64,000 bases of DNA from NCBI RefSeq assembly GCF_001189295.1, contig NZ_CP012159.1, forward strand, positions 3,670,973-3,734,972, in the 5' to 3' direction. The notes below the pieces were generated by a model. It had not been told where the DNA came from. It saw nothing but the letters and a program-made list of their open reading frames with translations, and made no database searches. Each line of letters starts with the position of its first letter. Positions within the stretch are counted from its first letter, which is position 1. Below, in pieces: positions 50,053-60,300 of this stretch. The position numbers were made by a program, and so were the translations under genes. Source of the DNA: Chondromyces crocatus. Its GTDB lineage: Bacteria > Myxococcota_A > Polyangia > Polyangiales > Polyangiaceae.

Positions 50053-50691
50053 ATGACCCGCCGCCCTCTGAGCGTCCTTCGTATTCCGACGCTTCCTGCT
50101 GCTCCAGGGAAGAGCGGCTTCCACATCAAGGGGGTGGTCTACTCCGGCATCTTCGGGCGCCTCGCGCAGGAAACGGGCGCCCTGGAGCGGTTGCGGGAAG
50201 AACTCAACGACCAGACGCTCCTTGGGTTCTTCGACCAGCTCTTCCTCGCCTCGGGCTGGTACGACATCTTCCCCATCGTGCCTCTCTTCTCGGCCATGGC
50301 GAGGACGCGAGGCGTCTCCTTCGAGTCTGCGAGCATCGAGGGCACCCGCGCTCGGGCCACCGAGGACCTGAACTCCATCTACCGATCGTTCTACCGCGGT
50401 GCGACGCCAGCTCAGGTCGCGCTACGCCTTGCGCGTGGCTTCGGCAGGTACATCGACTTCGGCGACGCGACCTCCACCGAGAACGCGGACGGCACGGTGG
50501 AGATCGCCACCCACAAGCTGCCGACCTTCTTGCTGCCCTGGTACATGCCCTCGGCCGCCACGTTCTGCCGCATTGCCCTCGAGCTGGCCGGCGCCCGTGA
50601 TGTGCGCACCTTCTGGCGAGCTCCCGAAGACGACGGCGAGCGAGGTGACATCTCCCTCGCCTCCATCCAGCTCTCTCTCTCCTGGCGCTGA
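50053..50691 (+). CDS. TIGR02265/DUF2378-family myxobacterial paralog protein
   Basis: 212 aa from ATG 50053. Start with VVYSGIFGRLAQETGALERL, the middle DIFPIVPLFSAMARTRGVSF and the end RTFWRAPEDDGERGDISLAS, the shape of the TIGR02265 Myxococcus-specific paralog family. Alpha-helical, cytosolic. Function not known for the family. It supports a myxobacterial origin. Confidence 0.7.
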   Translation: MTRRPLSVLRIPTLPAAPGKSGFHIKGVVYSGIFGRLAQETGALERLREELNDQTLLGFFDQLFLASGWYDIFPIVPLFSAMARTRGVSFESASIEGTRARATEDLNSIYRSFYRGATPAQVALRLARGFGRYIDFGDATSTENADGTVEIATHKLPTFLLPWYMPSAATFCRIALELAGARDVRTFWRAPEDDGERGDISLASIQLSLSWR

Positions 50692-50891
50692 GCGAACGAG
50701 CCTGCCAGAAGCTGAGCGAGCTCGCTGTGAAGCGAGAGCGTTCGAGCGTTGTTCGGGGGAGTCGGGAGCGCCGTTACGGCGGGGAGGGGGGCGCTGTTGA
50801 GGGCGCCTCCCTCGCGTCTTCGTGGGTCGTCGTCGAGCGGAGCCGAGCACGCCGCGAGCGACAGCTCACGGCCTTCTCGTGGGGACCTTGC

Positions 50892-51605
50892 TCAGGGGTT
50901 GCAGGGCGTGACGCGGCCGAAGGTGAAGGGGCGCGTCGCCTGATCGTAGTAGCTCGTGTGGCTGCCGTTCACGCGCCAGTTGTACGCGGTCGCCTCGCCG
51001 TTGGCGTTCGTGTACACGCGCATGTACGCCGTGCCGGGAGCAGCACCGGCCGCGTACGACGAGCAGCCGCGGCTGTCGTTGTAGTTCGTGCCGCCCACGC
51101 TCAGGCACCCGTGCGTGCTGCCCGTCTGGTCGGCGATCGGCACGATCCACTGCGTGTCGAGCGTGATGGGGTTCTGCTTGGAGGAGAGGACCTTCACGTC
51201 ACCCACGACCACCACCGTGTGGCCGCCGTAGGCAGGCGCCACGGAAGACGAGTTGATCACCAGGATGTCGCCAGCCGCGATGTTGTCGGCGATCCCGTCG
51301 TTGTTCGCGTCCACCAGCGTGCTGGTCGCGGTGAAATACTGCCCATTGAGAATGTGCTCGTAATAGGTCGGCGAGCTCGGGCTGTAGTAATCCCACAGGT
51401 CGCGGACATCCGAGGTCTCGAGATCATAGGCAAACCGGAATGCCGCCGTGAAGAATGGTGCGCCATTGCCGGTCACAAGATTCTCGGTGACGATGTTGAG
51501 CGCGGAGGTAGCAATGTCACCGCACTGGGCACTGGCAGTCGCGGGGGCCAGGGAGACGACCGAAACGGCGGCGGCGACGGCGAGGCAACCAGAGAGCTTC
51601 AACAT
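50892..51605 (-). CDS. Secreted protein, possible NlpC/P60- or CHAP-like
   Basis: 237 aa from ATG 51605 (GGAGTT upstream). Signal peptide to ATASAQ, mature start CGDIATSALN. A Asp/Asn-rich loop (VDANNDGIADNIAAGDILVI) and AYGGHTVVVVGDVKVL (G-H hydrophobic) resemble the D...GH...V motif of NlpC/P60 or CHAP peptidases, with a Cys near the N-terminus; a full catalytic triad cannot be assigned. Three more Cys lie near the end. Could equally be an unrelated secreted protein. Confidence 0.5.
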   Translation of the reverse strand: MLKLSGCLAVAAAVSVVSLAPATASAQCGDIATSALNIVTENLVTGNGAPFFTAAFRFAYDLETSDVRDLWDYYSPSSPTYYEHILNGQYFTATSTLVDANNDGIADNIAAGDILVINSSSVAPAYGGHTVVVVGDVKVLSSKQNPITLDTQWIVPIADQTGSTHGCLSVGGTNYNDSRGCSSYAAGAAPGTAYMRVYTNANGEATAYNWRVNGSHTSYYDQATRPFTFGRVTPCNP

Positions 51606-51828
51606 GGGGGGAACTCCTTCACGACGGACACGTTGGACATTGGATGGCTGGGCATTGCATCCCGCCTTTTTGGGTGCTGCTGCAGGAGACCTGCATCGTG
51701 CATAAAAGCGACGAAGGGCATGCTCGTCAAGTGAATCCACCGTGCAGAGCAAATCTGGTCGCAGGCTTGCTCCCTCCGTCGCAATGTCTGCGGTCTATGC
51801 GCACATCTGCGCCGAGTGGTCTATCGCC

Positions 51829-53976
51829 TCACACCCACATGGCCAGCTCGGGGCTCCACCGACGCCACACGAGTTCCTCCTCGCGTTCGAGGGCTGCCTC
51901 ACCCGCCAGGATCCTCAGCCGGATGGTCTCGAGCCGCGCGGCGAGCCCCAGCTCGAGGCCCGTGTGGTCGGCGTCTAGGTCCTCTGGATCCAGGAGCCGC
52001 GCCGTCGTGTGCAGCGCGTCAGGACCTGCCTCCACGACGACGTAGCCGTTCCGCTGCGTCTTCGCGAGCGCCAGATGTGGGTTCGCCCCCACCTCGGGCG
52101 CTGTGAGCAGCGTCTCCGTCGCCATCGCCCCGGCCTGGTTCGAGGACACCTGGCCCTTCAAAAGAGGATGCTCGCCCACCTGCTTGGCAAGCCGTCCGTC
52201 GAGTGGTCTCGATGACACCGGGGGGCCGGCGAACTCCACGACCCTCCGGCCCTCGTCCCCCTCCACTGCGGGCAACGCCGCGAAGAAGGCGCCAGCGTCC
52301 CCCGAGAGCACGACCATCCCGTCGAGCCTCGCCAGCGCCTCCAGCAGGGCGCGGCGCCGGTTGGGGAAGCCATCCCACGTGTCGCCGCTCACGTAGAAGG
52401 CTCGTTGCAGTGGTGCAGGCACGTTCGCATGGGTCAGGTCGAGCACCTGCGGGGAGAAGGCATGCTCGCTCGCCCACACCTTCCACGTCGCCTCGGAGGT
52501 CTGGAGCGTCTTCAGGAACCAGAGCTCCTGCTCGGAGCCCATGATCTGCTCGCTGCGCCCCCGGGACTGCTCGTAGCGCTGCCTGGCATACGAGTCGAAT
52601 GCCTCCTTGCGGAGCAGGTAGCGCGCGCCCATCGCCGAATACGGTGCCACCTTGCCGATATCGCCGAACGACACGCCCCACAGGGGAGACGCCGTCGCGT
52701 CGATCGGGGCGAGCCGCTTCGTGACGGGCAGCGTCGCATTGTGGACCGACAGCACCTCGTTGATGAAATCCACCGCGAGGTCCCCGTGAACCAGCACGGG
52801 ATCGTAACCACACGTCGGCGCTGCAGCGATCAGTGCGGACTGGTAGATCCCCCCCTGGTACGTCTCCACGTCGACATACCGTGAAGCCCAGGCCGGGGGG
52901 TAGCTCGCGGCCTCCTTCTCCCTCAGCGCCGCGTCCGTGATCACCACCGCCCCTGGCAGGGCGTCCTCCGGCACCAGATGATCGCCCCGGTGGGTGCGAA
53001 GGTCGGTCAGGACCAGATGGACGTGACGTCCAAACACGAGGTCCCGGTGAATGCGGAGCTGGCCCGGGTAGGGCGCGTCCGGATCGTAGACGCTCTCCTC
53101 GTTCGGCGTGTCGACGGGCTGGTATTCGAACCAGGCGCGATTGGCTCTCTTCCTGCGGCGCACGTCGGTCTCGTCGGCGCGCTCGTCGAAGTAGGTCGAC
53201 GTCGCCCCGTAGCTGTCCTCGGAGAACTCGTGGTCCCCCCAGATCATCACCATGGGAAAGCGCTCGTGGACCCGCTGGAGCGCGCGATCGGAGCGGTAGA
53301 CGCGGTAGAGCTCGCGGTAGTTGTCCAGCGACGCCGCCGCGAGCACCTCGCGACCGTCCACCTCGACCGGCATGGCGCCCTCCTGGTCGGTGAACGTCAC
53401 CTGCCGCGCCACACGGATCCCGCGCTCGGCGACCTCGTGAATGTAGCCGCCCAGGTGCACCACGAAATCGATCTCCTCCCGGGCGAGCAAGAGCAGCGCG
53501 TTGTAATGCCCTGCGCTGAAATCCTGTCCCGACAGGAAGGCAAAGCGCACAGGCACGTCTGCCCCGGGTGCAGGCGCCGTGCGTGTCCGCCCCGGTCTCG
53601 ACGCGTACCGCCTCCCGTGATGATCGTGAATGAAACGATAATGGTATGTCGTGGCCGGCGAGAGCTGCTCGATCCGCACCTTCACGCAGTAATCATGTCG
53701 TGCCCGCGCCCAGACGGACGTGCTGACCACCAGGCTCTGAAAGTCCTCGCTGGTCGAGACCTCCAGGTGCAGCGGCACATCACGTCCCGCGTGCCTCGGG
53801 TTCTGGATGCGCGTCCAGAGGATCACGCTCTCGGGCCGCGGCTCCCCGGAGGCCACCGACTGAGGAAAGTACGTGGCGCCGTCCAGGACCTCAATCTCCG
53901 GAGGAGCAGCGCAACCTGGCGCCAGGAAGGCACCTGCCAGCACGGCCGTCGACCGCAGAAACTCTCGGCGCTGCAT
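51829..53976 (-). CDS. PhoD-like alkaline phosphatase/metallophosphoesterase
   Basis: 715 aa from ATG 53976 (GGAGGGAG upstream). A twin-arginine type signal (MQRREFLRSTAVLAGAFLAP) with GC after it suggests Tat export and lipidation. PhoD-type fold: N-terminal fibronectin-like domain (SVASGEPRPESVILWTR, SPATTYHYRF), then FAFLSGQDF, DFVVHLGGYIHE, MVMIWGDHEFSEDSYG and DGMVVLSGDAGAFFA. The family normally has GDxxD/N and GNHE motifs; here the HLGG and SGDA motifs are variants, so metal loading is uncertain. Expected role: phosphate scavenging or phospholipase D-like activity in the periplasm. Confidence 0.85.
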   Translation of the reverse strand: MQRREFLRSTAVLAGAFLAPGCAAPPEIEVLDGATYFPQSVASGEPRPESVILWTRIQNPRHAGRDVPLHLEVSTSEDFQSLVVSTSVWARARHDYCVKVRIEQLSPATTYHYRFIHDHHGRRYASRPGRTRTAPAPGADVPVRFAFLSGQDFSAGHYNALLLLAREEIDFVVHLGGYIHEVAERGIRVARQVTFTDQEGAMPVEVDGREVLAAASLDNYRELYRVYRSDRALQRVHERFPMVMIWGDHEFSEDSYGATSTYFDERADETDVRRRKRANRAWFEYQPVDTPNEESVYDPDAPYPGQLRIHRDLVFGRHVHLVLTDLRTHRGDHLVPEDALPGAVVITDAALREKEAASYPPAWASRYVDVETYQGGIYQSALIAAAPTCGYDPVLVHGDLAVDFINEVLSVHNATLPVTKRLAPIDATASPLWGVSFGDIGKVAPYSAMGARYLLRKEAFDSYARQRYEQSRGRSEQIMGSEQELWFLKTLQTSEATWKVWASEHAFSPQVLDLTHANVPAPLQRAFYVSGDTWDGFPNRRRALLEALARLDGMVVLSGDAGAFFAALPAVEGDEGRRVVEFAGPPVSSRPLDGRLAKQVGEHPLLKGQVSSNQAGAMATETLLTAPEVGANPHLALAKTQRNGYVVVEAGPDALHTTARLLDPEDLDADHTGLELGLAARLETIRLRILAGEAALEREEELVWRRWSPELAMWV

Positions 53977-54328
53977 CTCGTCTCTCCCTCCGTTGCTCGC
54001 CCCGTCGTGTCGAGCGCTCACCGCGCGATCGACCGCGTGCTGTGCGTGCCACGCCCTGCGCCTGCCGTGGGCAGAGCGCCCTCTCGTCCGTCCTCGAACC
54101 CAGCCGACGCTGGCGCCCGGATTTGTGAGGTTCCTCTTCTGTGATGTCAGCCAGGTTGCCGAGGGCGCGTCACACACGCCGTGCCAGCGCGCCTGTCGCC
54201 CCCCTCGGGACGTGACGGCTCCGCGTTGGCAACCTCGCTCGACCTTTCCCGGGGAAAGCGCCGGACCTCGAGTCGACCCAGCGTGACCCCAGGGACGGCA
54301 TCACCCGGTGTGGCGTAGCCTGAGCCCT
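53977..54328. other. 352-bp gap between divergent genes
   Basis: Separates the PhoD-like gene from the ABC genes and should hold both promoters. It is C-rich, with no open frame of quality and no clear operator or hairpin. Confidence 0.35.
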
Positions 54329-55234
54329 ATGCTCGCCATCGAGGCCCGCGGGCTTCGCAAGACCTACCGCCCCTGGTTCCGCCGTGGCGGACACGAAGCC
54401 CTCGTGGGGCTCGACCTGGTCCTCGAACAGGGGGCCGCCTTCGGCCTCATTGGCCCGAACGGCGCGGGCAAGACCACCTTCATCAAGGCCCTGCTCGGCA
54501 TCCTTCGTCCCACCGAGGGCCTCGTGCGCGTCCTCGGCCAGTCTCCGGACGACCCCCACATGCGCGCCCGCATCGGCTACCTCCCCGAGCGCCTGCACCT
54601 CCCTGGCGCCCTCACCCCCCTTCGCTTCCTCCAGGGCGTCGCTCGCCTCAAAGGCCTCTCCGACGGCCCGCACGAAGCCCGAGAGGCCCTCGCCCGCGTC
54701 GGCCTCCAGCCCGACGCCACCCGACGCATCGGCGGCTTCTCCAAGGGCATGCGCCAGCGCCTCGGCCTCGCCGCCGCGCTGCTCGGCCGACCTCTCCTGC
54801 TCATCCTGGACGAACCCACCGACGGCGTCGATCCCGTCGGGCGCGTCGAGATTCGAAAGCTCCTCGCCGAAGAGCGCGCCCGCGGCGTCACCCTCTTCCT
54901 CAACTCCCACCTCCTCTCCGAGACCGAGCGCATCTGCGATCGCATCGGCGTCCTGGTCGCCGGCCGCCTCGTCCGCGAAGGCCCCCTCGACACCCTCTGT
55001 GGCCGTGAAAACCGCCACCGCGCCCGCTTCGCCCCTGGCCACGACCCTGACGCCCTCCTCGCCGCCGGCCTCACCCCTGCGAAGGACCCTGGCTGGTTCC
55101 TCGTCGACGCCCCCGACGCTGCCACCCTCAACGCCGTGCTCGATCGCGCCCGCCAGACCGGCGCCCTCCTCGTCGAGCTACGCCCCGACGCCCGCGACCT
55201 CGAAGAAGTCCTCACCGAGGCCCTCTCGCCATGA
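54329..55234 (+). CDS. ABC transporter ATP-binding protein
   Basis: 301 aa from ATG 54329. Walker A GPNGAGKTT at about 51, signature FSKGMRQRLGLAAAL at about 142, Walker B LLLILDEPTDGVDP with Asp-Glu, and a H-loop (LNSHLLSETERI). The C-terminal extension of about 90 residues (LDTLCGRE, then EVLTEALS) is that of drug/lipid or bacteriocin exporters. Its stop overlaps the next start (ATGA), so it pairs with the permease at 55231. Confidence 0.93.
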   Translation: MLAIEARGLRKTYRPWFRRGGHEALVGLDLVLEQGAAFGLIGPNGAGKTTFIKALLGILRPTEGLVRVLGQSPDDPHMRARIGYLPERLHLPGALTPLRFLQGVARLKGLSDGPHEAREALARVGLQPDATRRIGGFSKGMRQRLGLAAALLGRPLLLILDEPTDGVDPVGRVEIRKLLAEERARGVTLFLNSHLLSETERICDRIGVLVAGRLVREGPLDTLCGRENRHRARFAPGHDPDALLAAGLTPAKDPGWFLVDAPDAATLNAVLDRARQTGALLVELRPDARDLEEVLTEALSP

Positions 55235-56064
55235 AATCCCTCCTCGTCGCCGCCGACCTCCTCCGTGAAGCCGCCTCACGCCGCTGGTTCCTCGGCCTCG
55301 GCATCGCCATCACCCTCGTCCTCCTGATCCTCGGCCTCGCCCTCCGCATCGACGTCGTCGACGGCGCCCTCGCCGCCTCCCGCCTCTTCGGCCGCACCCT
55401 GCGCACCGACATCCGCGCCGCCGACCTCGCCTTGCGCCCCATCTTCAAGGCGACCTCCTACCTCATCTTCTACGGCGGCCTCCTCTTCGGCATCGTCGCC
55501 TGCGCCGACTTCGGCCCCAGCCTCCTCGCCCCTGGCCGCATCGAGCACCTCCTCGCCCTCCCCATCCGGCGCTTCGAGCTCATCCTCGGCACCTTCCTCG
55601 GCGTCCTTGCCCTTGCCCTCCTCGGCGCCCTCTACGGCGCTGGCGGCCTCGTCGTGCTCTTCGGCGTCAAGACCGGCGTCTTCACCGCCCGCCCCCTCCT
55701 CGCCGCCCTCCTCGCGAGCGTCACCTTCTCGGTCCTCTACGCCGCCATGCTCACCGTCGCCGTCGTCGTCCGCAGCGCCGCCCTCTCTGCCGCTGCCGGT
55801 CTCACCTTGTTCACCCTCGGCATCCTCGCCGGCTACCGCGACCGCCTCGCCACCTTCTTCGAACCGGGCCCCACCCGCGCCACCTTCGCCGCCCTCACCC
55901 TCTTCCTCCCCCGCATCTCCACCCTTGCCGATACCGCCGCCGACCTCTCCGCGGCTGCCCCCATCGACGCCCGCGCCCTCCTCACCCACCTCGCTGGCCT
56001 GGCCGTCTACGCCCTCGCCGCCGTCGCCCTCGCCATCCACTGCTTCGAACACAAGGACTTCTGA
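55231..56064 (+). CDS. ABC transporter permease
   Basis: 277 aa, about six hydrophobic spans: LGLGIAITLVLLILGLALRI, LIFYGGLLFGIVACADFG, TFLGVLALALLGALYGAGGL, LLASVTFSVLYAAMLTVAVV, AAGLTLFTLGILAGY and LAGLAVYALAAVALAIHC. Matches ABC-2 family export permeases. Translationally coupled to the ATPase at 54329; the exported substrate is unknown. Confidence 0.88.
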   Translation: MKSLLVAADLLREAASRRWFLGLGIAITLVLLILGLALRIDVVDGALAASRLFGRTLRTDIRAADLALRPIFKATSYLIFYGGLLFGIVACADFGPSLLAPGRIEHLLALPIRRFELILGTFLGVLALALLGALYGAGGLVVLFGVKTGVFTARPLLAALLASVTFSVLYAAMLTVAVVVRSAALSAAAGLTLFTLGILAGYRDRLATFFEPGPTRATFAALTLFLPRISTLADTAADLSAAAPIDARALLTHLAGLAVYALAAVALAIHCFEHKDF

Positions 56065-56096
56065 GCCGGAGCCCCGCGCTCCTTGCGAACCCCCTC

Positions 56097-57188
56097 ATGA
56101 AACAGCGTGGCTGGCTCCTCGCCTTCGTCCTCCTCCTCGGCATCGCCGCCTTCCTCATGGCCCGCGCCGACTCCCCGAGAGCCCCCGCGCGCGCCGTGCG
56201 GATGGCGTTCCCTCGCCACCCCACCCTGCGTGACCACGAGCGTCGCGCCCGGCGCCAATCCCTTCCACCCGTGGCGCTCCCGGGCGACACCGAAGCTGCC
56301 CCTCAGCGTCGCGACCCGCTGACCGTCGCCCTCCCGACCGACCCTGACAAGAGCGCCTTCGTGTTCGAGCTCGAGGACCTCAAGGACTCCCCCCTCGGCC
56401 AGATCTGGATGGACTGCCTCCTGGAGCGGACCGACCGTGGACGCGACCGCTTCAAGGACGTCTTCGGCATCGACCTCCTCGAAGACGTCGAGCGCGTCGC
56501 CGTCTCCACGGGCCGCGTCGCCATCCTCGGCCTCGTCCCCGACGCCGAGCGAACACCGCCCCCTCGTGCCACGGCGCGCCCCTACGGCGAGCGCGCCCAG
56601 ATCTACACCAGCGACGACCGCGGCGAGATCTTCGCCACCTGGGGCGACTCCCTCCTCCTGACCGGCCCCGAACGATCGGCCATCGAGGCCGCCCTCGACC
56701 GCCTCGACGGCAAAGGCCCCCTGGAGGAACCTCGCATCCCCGACTGGTCCGCGTACGGCGCCATGTACGGCGTCCTCTCCCCCGAAGACGCTGCCAACCT
56801 CTTTCCCCCCTCTCGAGCAGAGCTGGCCGCCCAGCTCCAGGCCGTGGTCAGCCGCGTCGACATCCACGTCGACGCTGCCGAAGACGTGGCCATGGTCCTC
56901 GACGTCTCCGGCCCCCAGGCCGACGACCTCGCAGATCTCGCCCGGTCCCTGGGGGGCGCCCTCACCCTCGCGCGAGCCACCTCCACCGAAGAAGGCGACC
57001 ACCCCTTGGCCCGCCTGCTCGAACACGCCGCCGTGCACCCGAAGGACGATCGCTTCGCCGTGGACCTCGCCTTGCCGCTGGACTTGCTGAAGACCATGGG
57101 CCCCTGCCGGAAGCGAGAACCTCGCCCGCAAGAAGCCCGACCGGGCGACCCCTCGCCCGCGCCTGAAGACACCCCTGCCGACGAGTGA
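56097..57188 (+). CDS. Membrane-anchored hypothetical protein, in the ABC operon
   Basis: 363 aa. N-terminal anchor WLLAFVLLLGIAAFLM, then a mixed alpha/beta body (LGQIWMDCLLERTDRGRDRF; IDLLEDVERVAVSTGRVAIL; DSLLLTGPERSAIEAALDRL; VDIHVDAAEDVAMVLDVSG) and a Pro/Glu-rich tail. It follows the permease by 32 bases and is probably co-transcribed. No known family; a large outer or periplasmic partner of the exporter is possible. Confidence 0.72.
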   Translation: MKQRGWLLAFVLLLGIAAFLMARADSPRAPARAVRMAFPRHPTLRDHERRARRQSLPPVALPGDTEAAPQRRDPLTVALPTDPDKSAFVFELEDLKDSPLGQIWMDCLLERTDRGRDRFKDVFGIDLLEDVERVAVSTGRVAILGLVPDAERTPPPRATARPYGERAQIYTSDDRGEIFATWGDSLLLTGPERSAIEAALDRLDGKGPLEEPRIPDWSAYGAMYGVLSPEDAANLFPPSRAELAAQLQAVVSRVDIHVDAAEDVAMVLDVSGPQADDLADLARSLGGALTLARATSTEEGDHPLARLLEHAAVHPKDDRFAVDLALPLDLLKTMGPCRKREPRPQEARPGDPSPAPEDTPADE

Positions 57189-57315
57189 GCGTGGATTTCA
57201 GCCTGTTCATCGGCTCGGCAGGGCGTTCGTGGCATTCGTGGCGTTCGCGGCGCTTTCCCGCTCAGCGCCTCGGCTCAGAGAGGCAGGGCATTCGCGATGC
57301 CCTCCCCTCGGTGCC

Positions 57316-60300
57316 TCAGTTCATCGGCAGGAGCGCCCCGTTCGTGTCCACCCGCCAGACCCGGAGCTGCGACCCATCCGGCTCCGCGCTCAGGTAAATC
57401 GCTCGGATCCCGCGCGCCTCCAGCTCTGCGATCTGCGCTGGCGCGATCCCTTCCTCCAGGCGCGGCTCGAACATGAACTCCTCCCAGAAGTTGTGGTGAC
57501 CAGGCCGGTACGTCTGCGAGTAGTACCCCTTCAGCACCAGCGGCGCGCTCGTGAGCCCCACGATCCGCGTCTCGACCCACTTGTACAGCGGCGCCGTGTA
57601 CCCCGCCGTGAACCCGGTGGGTGCAGGCGGCCAGTAGAACGACGGCGTGACCGTCACCCCGGGCGCCACCGTGTACGACCGCTGCTGCAGGATCGCCCCC
57701 GGAATCGGCTGCCCCTCGGCCGGACAAGCGTCGAGGCGCACCACCTCCGACGACACCGTGCTCACCGACCCCGTGTAATCGACCACGGGTACCGGCGTCG
57801 CGTACGTCGCCTCCAGGGTCACGATGAAGTCACGCAGCGCCGTCAGCGGCCCCACCGACGGCGGCAGCAGCTCCGGAATCTGCTCCGTCGTCAGTGTGAA
57901 CGTCCTCAGGCTGGCACCCGCGCCGTTCGTGAAGCTGTCCTGCGACGTCCCCGCATTGAAATCGTGGCTCGCACCCGGCCACGACGCAGGGGTCCCGGTC
58001 AGCGTCGCCACGCTCGCTCCACCGCTCGCCAGGAACGACAGGCTCGAGTTCCCGAACAGCGTGCTTCCCAGCGCCGCCGGCGTCAGGAACTTGCTCGGCG
58101 TCGACAGATCCGCCCGTATCTTCAGCCGGTGGTTCGCGAAGATGTCCCCGAACTCCCCCTGGAACGTGCAGACCCGCCGCGGATCATCGATCAGGTACGG
58201 CGTCAGGCTCGGCGTCGTGTCCGGAAGTGCCACCTCACGCACCTGCTTCACGACCAGCTTCCCGGGCGACATCTTCTTGTACTCGAAATCGAGCATGTAC
58301 GACGACTTGCCCGGGTACTCCTGCTTGAAGCGCGTCTCCACATCGAAGAGCAGCGCCGCCAGCGCGTGATAATCGTCTTCCCACGCCATCACGCGCGCGC
58401 CGAGCGGCACCAGCGTCGACGTCGACACCAGATCCAGGTACGTCACCGAATCAAATTCGTTGACGCGCACCACCTCGGGGAGCGCCCCGCCCTCCGGGTT
58501 GGTGACCGACACCGCCCCGAGCTGCGTCACCAGCTTGATGTCCGTCCCCGCGAACGGCAGCTCTCGCCCCAGCGTCGCCACCCCGTTCGCCATCTCCTGC
58601 GGGTCGGGATACGAGTAATGGACCAGCACGCCCATTCCCACCTCGGCCTCGTTCACGCCATAGAGCAGCCGCGCCAGGAACGCATTGTCGTTGTAGAAGC
58701 TCGCGTACACCCGGCGAATCGCCCGGTACACCCCCCGCTCTTCCGGCTCGCCGGCATCGCAATGGCTCGGCCCCGTCGTGTCCGCGTCGGTATCGTCGGC
58801 GAGGCACCCGCTGTAGCTATCGTAGAGCCCCGCGCCGGTGAACTCCGCGCTGTCCTCCACATTCGTCGAACTGCGGAACCGGATCTTCCGCGTCGGCGAG
58901 AACCCGGTGAGCGCCGCCTGGATCGCCTGCTGCTGACCCGCCGTGAACACCGCGTCCTTGCGGATCCGGTCCCGGATCTCCGCCAGGTCCACCTTCAACG
59001 CCACCAGATCCGGCGGATACGTGTACCCCGAGAGCTTCGCCTCGATCTCCGCGCGCAGCGTGCTACCCCCGGGCATCGTCTGATCCAGGAACTCGTCCCA
59101 GAGATCGAACGACAGCGCCATCGCCTCGTCGCTGTTCTGCGGAATCGCATCCCGCAGCATCCCGTAGTTCGCCGCCTTCCCACCGAAGTGGATGATGTCC
59201 GCCGGCCCCAGGTTCTCCGTCGACCCGTAATAGGCCCCCAGCGGCTGCTTCGGTGACAGCCCCAGGTTCGCGGGCCGCTTCAGATCCAGCAGCGCCGCCC
59301 GGTCTGCCGCGGAGATCTTCCCCTCCGCGTCCACCAGCGCCACCCGGCAGAACGTCCCCCAGTCCAGCGCAGCCCGCAGCGCGATCTCCTTGCCGTCGAG
59401 CGTCCTCGCGTGCTCGGCCGTCTCCTGGTTCCCCACGTACGCGAACGGAATCCCGAACGACGTCGCCAGCAGCGCCGCGTGCGAGTTCGGCGTCGAGGGC
59501 GACAGTGACAGGATCCCCGCCACGTAGGGCACCTCTGCCGGCACCGAGTCGGTCAGCAGCACGTCCTCCGGCCGCAGCGCTCCGCTGGCGTACGCCGCCT
59601 CGATCTGGTCCGGCGCCACATACTTCAGCCGGCCGATCGCCCACCCCGGCGCATAGCAGCTATCCCCGTTGATCCATCGCTCCGCCGAGCTCACGGGGAA
59701 CCCGGCCGATTCGAAGAACGCGCTGTTCGCCGTCGCCGACGCCTGCTGCTCGAACGTCGGGAAATAGAACGAGCGCGTCCCTGGTGGCGCATCGACGATG
59801 CTGTTCTTCACCAGGTCGAGCACGATGCGCGCCATCTCCGGGTGATACGCATCCTGCCGCACGAGCTGGATCCCGTACTCGGGCACCGCGTCGGCGTTCG
59901 GCGAGATGAGCACCGCCCCCAGGATCGCCTTCTGCCCCGCCGCATACAGCGAGACCTGATTGTACTCCTCCAGCGTCATCCCGAAGAACGGATCGAGCCG
60001 CGCCGTGGCGAACGGCCCGTGGAACGGGAAAGCGTTGCTCTCCTGGTAGTAGACCTTCGTCGGATCGTGCATCAGCACCGTGAACTTCACCCACCGAGGC
60101 GCCCCGGGATCCCACGTCGACACCATGAACGGGTCGTACGGAAAGGTGAGCTCGTTCTTCCAGTCGTCCGACGGCGTGATCTCGATCGGATAGGTCTCGA
60201 CGGGCCACTCGTAGCCCCCCTGTCCCCCTTGACCACCATCGCCCCCTGCGCCACCCGCGCCTCCGGTGCCACCGCTCGCCCCTGAGCCACTCGTCGGCCC

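Noticed and set aside
57229-59256. Long open frame on the + strand inside the PPDK-type lipoprotein gene
   Set aside because: It is the antisense shadow of the recognised minus-strand gene; Arg-rich with no domain.
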